DNA from: a virus
IMG/VR virus record: IMGVR_UViG_3300008120_001148
Span: 1-26,774 of that record
Length of the DNA: 26,774 nt
Direction: 5' to 3' (one strand)
A program made the translations under genes and the position numbers. A model generated the notes under the pieces. The model saw only the letters and a list, made by a program, of their open reading frames with translations, ran no database searches and was not told the DNA's origin. This document shows positions 24,440-26,774 of this stretch, in pieces. Each line of letters begins with the position of its first letter. Position 1 is the stretch's first letter.

Positions 24440-25497
24440 AAATTTTAGTATCAATAATTTCATACAAAGAAGGAGATCTTTTGGGGACAGTTTTAGACTG
24501 TTATGAAAAAGCAAGCAACAAAGAAAGCCTTTTATTTTCTATTGTTGAAGAGCACTATCCAGAATTTTATTCAGATTTAAGTTTTGTTCCAGAAAATCAG
24601 ATGTTGTATCGAAGATTTGATTTATCAAAGTACAGGGGGATTCTTTGGGCTAGAGACTTGACAACAAGGAATTTGCCATCTCACTATGAATATGACTATG
24701 TTTTATTTATTTGTGGTCATACAAGGTTTGAAGAAGGTTGGGACATAATATGTTTGTCTGAGTACGAAAAAGCAAAAAATAAATCGGTAACGAATAAAGC
24801 AGTTTTAACATTATGTCCACCAGACTTTGAATATAACGAAGACTGGTCAATTAAATATAAAAACAAAGTGAAAACAAATTTATACCACCCATCAATAACT
24901 GGATGGGATCCAAGAACTCAGTCAACATCGGACTTTATTCCAGGATACTGGTTTCCAATTGGGCATGCTCCACCAGAAGATAATGATGTTCATGAAAATT
25001 ATTGGGTTCACTTTACATGGTGTTTTGCAGATAAGTCTTATGTAGAAGAAGTTCCATTAGATCCAGAGATGAACTTTAACGGAGAAGAGCCATATGTTTC
25101 TTTACAGTCATGGGGTAGAGGCTGGAGAATGTTTGCTACTTCAAAAATTTTTGCATATCACCATTTATCTAGACAGTATCCAGGGGAAAAGTTAAGTAGA
25201 TATAATACTGCAAGGCCATGGGCAGACGATAAAAAAAATGATCATTGGGAGCACTCAAGAAAGGCTATGCTAAAACTAAATATGTTATTTTCAGGAAAAC
25301 TAGAAGGAAAATATGGTGGAATATCATTAGAAACTGTACAAGAGTATTGTAGAAAAAGCGGTATAAATCTTAAATGGACAGAATATAATGCAGATTATGA
25401 CAAAATTGATGGATATCAGCACATGTCTGGCATTAAAAATAATGCTCCAGTTACTAGAGAAGAACTAGACTGGAAAATCCCAGGAGTTGACAGATAA
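24436..25497 (+). CDS. GlcNAc-type (PF11397-like) glycosyltransferase
   Basis: The start at ATG 24436 is preferred because AAGG lies just upstream and it overlaps the previous stop as ATGA. The 353-residue protein opens with MKILVSIISYKEGDLLGT, the first Rossmann-type strand of GT-A enzymes. It then has FDLSKYRGILWARDLTTRNL and YVLFICGHTRFEEGWD. These match the GlcNAc transferase family pattern of ARG..WAR followed by a DxH-RF-x-GWD motif, but the first Asp of that motif is Gly here. The later part has Trp- and His-rich segments (FTWCFADKSYVEEVPLD, then SKIFAYHHLSRQYPGEKLSR). The acceptor could be a host sugar, a virion protein or modified DNA; nothing in the sequence decides. Its GT-A fold call is fairly firm. 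Confidence 0.7.
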   Translation: MKILVSIISYKEGDLLGTVLDCYEKASNKESLLFSIVEEHYPEFYSDLSFVPENQMLYRRFDLSKYRGILWARDLTTRNLPSHYEYDYVLFICGHTRFEEGWDIICLSEYEKAKNKSVTNKAVLTLCPPDFEYNEDWSIKYKNKVKTNLYHPSITGWDPRTQSTSDFIPGYWFPIGHAPPEDNDVHENYWVHFTWCFADKSYVEEVPLDPEMNFNGEEPYVSLQSWGRGWRMFATSKIFAYHHLSRQYPGEKLSRYNTARPWADDKKNDHWEHSRKAMLKLNMLFSGKLEGKYGGISLETVQEYCRKSGINLKWTEYNADYDKIDGYQHMSGIKNNAPVTREELDWKIPGVDR

Positions 25498-25501
25498 CCA
25501 T

Positions 25502-25657
25502 ATGGCTGCTAAACTATATACAAGCGAGGTTTTTATGCGTAAGCGTTATGTTATGGATAAAAAATCTCCAGAAGAAATAGCAAAGGAGTGTGGGGTAAGC
25601 GTGGAAACTATCTATGTATATCTTGCTAAATTTGGATTAAGGAAGTCTAAAAGATGA
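25502..25657 (+). CDS. Small helix-turn-helix protein
   Basis: Four bases after the glycosyltransferase stop, ATG 25502 opens a 51-residue protein. Its second half, KSPEEIAKECGVSVETIYVY followed by LAKFGLRK, is a helix-turn-helix like the Hin/resolvase C-terminal DNA-binding unit. The N-terminal part is a short basic helix. It is too small to hold a catalytic domain, so it may be a DNA-binding regulator or help the terminase. Its TGA shares the start of the next gene (ATGA). Confidence 0.6.
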   Translation: MAAKLYTSEVFMRKRYVMDKKSPEEIAKECGVSVETIYVYLAKFGLRKSKR

Positions 25658-25794
25658 AAAAAATACTATTGCCTATAATTATATTGATTGGATCCCTGTC
25701 TTCTTTGGCAGCAATATCTCTAATTCGTTTGTCTAAAAATATGGAAGACTGGGAACTAGCGTGGGATGAAGATGGAGAAGATAATGAGTTCTGA
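25654..25794 (+). CDS. Single-pass membrane protein with acidic tail
   Basis: This 46-residue gene starts by ATGA overlap and ends overlapping the next gene's start. It has a basic pair, then a hydrophobic span (LLPIIILIGSLSSLAAISLI, about residues 5-24), and a strongly acidic tail (MEDWELAWDEDGEDNEF). The layout is a short membrane anchor with a cytoplasmic or external acidic tail. No family is recognised. Possible roles include holin-like or superinfection functions, but nothing supports one over another. Confidence 0.45.
   Translation: MKKILLPIIILIGSLSSLAAISLIRLSKNMEDWELAWDEDGEDNEF
25774..25777 (+). promoter_or_regulatory. GGAG deciding the start at 25784
   Basis: GGAG lies six bases before ATG 25784. 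Upstream in-frame ATGs at 25766 and 25772 lack a ribosome site at a useful distance. Confidence 0.6.
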
Positions 25795-26056
25795 GACACA
25801 GTTTACAATTGGTCAGGTTTGTGATGAAATAAAGCATATGCTTATTGAAAAAAATAAATCATATGGTGACTCCGCTCTTAACCCTGTTAGAATTTTTTCT
25901 ACTTCTGATAGTGTAGAGCAACTTCATGTTCGTATTGATGATAAATTATCTAGAATAACTAGAGGTGGGTCTTATATTGGAGATAATGACATTGATGATT
26001 TAATTGGATATCTAATACTTTTAAAAATTGCAAGGGACCTAGATGATGTCAACTGA
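25784..26056 (+). CDS. DUF1599/MazG-like protein
   Basis: The 90-residue all-helical protein has EIKHMLIEKNKSYGDSALNP, then VRIDDKLSRITRG and DDLIGYLILLKIARD. That is the Y-G, D-K-x-x-R and D-x-x-GY pattern of the DUF1599 family, which I recall is also called nucleotide modification associated domain 1 and is distantly like MazG nucleotide pyrophosphatases. It may act on nucleotides, for example in supplying or cleansing modified bases. The acidic residues of a MazG metal site are only partly evident. It overlaps the next gene by 14 bases. Confidence 0.6.
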   Translation: MSSETQFTIGQVCDEIKHMLIEKNKSYGDSALNPVRIFSTSDSVEQLHVRIDDKLSRITRGGSYIGDNDIDDLIGYLILLKIARDLDDVN

Positions 26057-26579
26057 AGATGATTTAGTTAAACATTTAGATCAAGTAAATCAGGTAGTAG
26101 AAGAGTATTTGAAAGGTAATGACCCTACAGTAATTTCAAAAGAATTAGATATTCCAAGAACTAAAGTGGTCGCACTTATCAACGAGTGGAAGGTTATGGC
26201 ATCTGCTAATGATGCTATCCGTGCTCGTGCTAAGGAAGCACTAGCAGCAGCAGATACACACTATAGCAAATTGGTATCTCGTACATACGAAGTTATTGAT
26301 GAAGCATCAATGACAAATAATCTTAGTGCAAAAACTGCAGCAATTAAACTAGTTATGGATATTGAATCTAAAAGAATTGACATGTTGCAAAAAGCAGGAC
26401 TGCTAGAAAACAAAGAACTTGCAGAAGAAATGATTCAGATAGAAAGAAGACAAGAAATTTTAATGTCAATTCTTAGAGATATAGCATCAGAACATCCGCA
26501 AATTCGTGACGAGATTATGCGTAGGCTTTCTGATATTGCTAAAAAGGATGAAGTGATTACAATTGTCCATGATGTTTGA
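26043..26579 (+). CDS. Probable terminase small subunit
   Basis: It would bind the packaging site and hand the genome to the large terminase. The 178-residue protein has an N-terminal DNA-binding helix-turn-helix (ISKELDIPRTKVVALINEWK) followed by long helices with Ala, Lys and Glu (EALAAADTHYSKLVSRTYEV, then EEMIQIERRQEILMSILRDI) for oligomerisation, the layout of phage TerS. The gene directly downstream looks like the large terminase. AAGGGA lies five bases before ATG 26043, with ATG 26046 as an alternative. The call is mainly context and layout. Confidence 0.65.
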   Translation: MMSTEDDLVKHLDQVNQVVEEYLKGNDPTVISKELDIPRTKVVALINEWKVMASANDAIRARAKEALAAADTHYSKLVSRTYEVIDEASMTNNLSAKTAAIKLVMDIESKRIDMLQKAGLLENKELAEEMIQIERRQEILMSILRDIASEHPQIRDEIMRRLSDIAKKDEVITIVHDV

Positions 26580-26774
26580 TGATTTTCTTGAGGCATTAAA
26601 GGATAATCATTTTGAAGAAACTCCAGTAGATGCTAAGACATTTGTAGAGTCTCCAGACTACTTGGGTCAGCCAGCATTATCAAATATTCAATATGACATA
26701 GTTGAAGCAATGAGTCAGATTTATCGTAAAGAAGATCTTCAACAAATAATGGGCGAAGAAGAAGGTGCAAGATA
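26569..26774 (+). CDS. Terminase large subunit, N-terminal end (3' partial)
   Basis: The frame starts at ATG 26569 or 26572, overlapping the previous stop, and stays open to the window edge. Read from 26572 it gives 67 codons. They include TFVESPDYLGQPALSNIQYD and IVEAMSQIYRKEDL, the N-terminal region seen before the ATPase motor in many phage terminases, where a P-x-x-L..L-S-x-Q-Y pattern precedes Walker A. No Walker motif falls inside the window, so this is read from the opening segment and from the preceding small-subunit-like gene. Confidence 0.6.
   Translation, partial: MMFDDFLEALKDNHFEETPVDAKTFVESPDYLGQPALSNIQYDIVEAMSQIYRKEDLQQIMGEEEGAR

Noticed and set aside
1-26774. tRNA genes, insertion sequences and strong terminator hairpins
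   Set aside because: No cloverleaf, inverted terminal repeat with transposase, or GC-rich hairpin plus T-run was seen; gaps between genes are too short for most of these.

Overview
The window is a stretch of a tailed double-stranded DNA phage genome (class Caudoviricetes). All recognised genes lie on the + strand and are packed end to end, usually joined by ATGA or TAATG overlaps. No intergenic gap exceeds about 35 bases. The DNA is visibly AT-rich, and ribosome binding sites of the AAAGGAG type are common. The gene set (long tape measure, very large tail-hub protein, DnaB, DnaG-type primase, C-family DNA polymerase, RecA-like protein, Cas4-like nuclease, RuvC-like nuclease) resembles long-tailed siphophages of Actinobacteria. 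The AT-richness would fit a low-GC freshwater actinobacterial host, but the host is inference only.

Region 1 (2-13713) is the tail module. A tape measure gene is open at the left window edge. It runs into a +1 frame change at 5574-5608, and the next frame carries the conserved tape measure C-terminus. A probable distal-tail protein follows, then a 1462-residue hub protein with a lectin-like (ConA/LamG-type) insertion, then four smaller genes of tail-tip or fibre type.

Region 2 (13713-14923) is a transition of small genes: a zinc ribbon, a MerR-like DNA-binding protein starting at GTG 13850, a 69-residue protein and a 102-residue protein that may be a helicase loader.

Region 3 (14916-24439) is the replication and recombination module: DnaB helicase, TOPRIM primase, a gp32-like single-strand binding protein, DNA polymerase III alpha, a RecA/UvsX-like recombinase, a small Zn-ribbon, an Hjc-like PD-(D/E)XK protein, an unknown helical protein, a Cas4/RecB-type Fe-S nuclease, a double zinc-finger protein and a RuvC-fold resolvase. 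Together these could unwind, prime, copy, pair and resolve phage DNA. The polymerase gene is broken. The first part of its PHP domain is in one frame, the rest of the protein is in another, and the piece normally between them (roughly 60 or more residues) is absent.

Region 4 (24436-26774) holds a glycosyltransferase of the GlcNAc (PF11397-like) type, a 51-residue helix-turn-helix protein, a 46-residue membrane protein, a DUF1599/MazG-like protein, a probable terminase small subunit, and the first 67 codons of a gene that looks like the terminase large subunit. Terminase following replication suggests a circularly permuted genome, with head genes beyond the right edge leading round to the tail genes at the left. 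No lysis genes, integrase, tRNA genes, CRISPR array or insertion sequence were seen.
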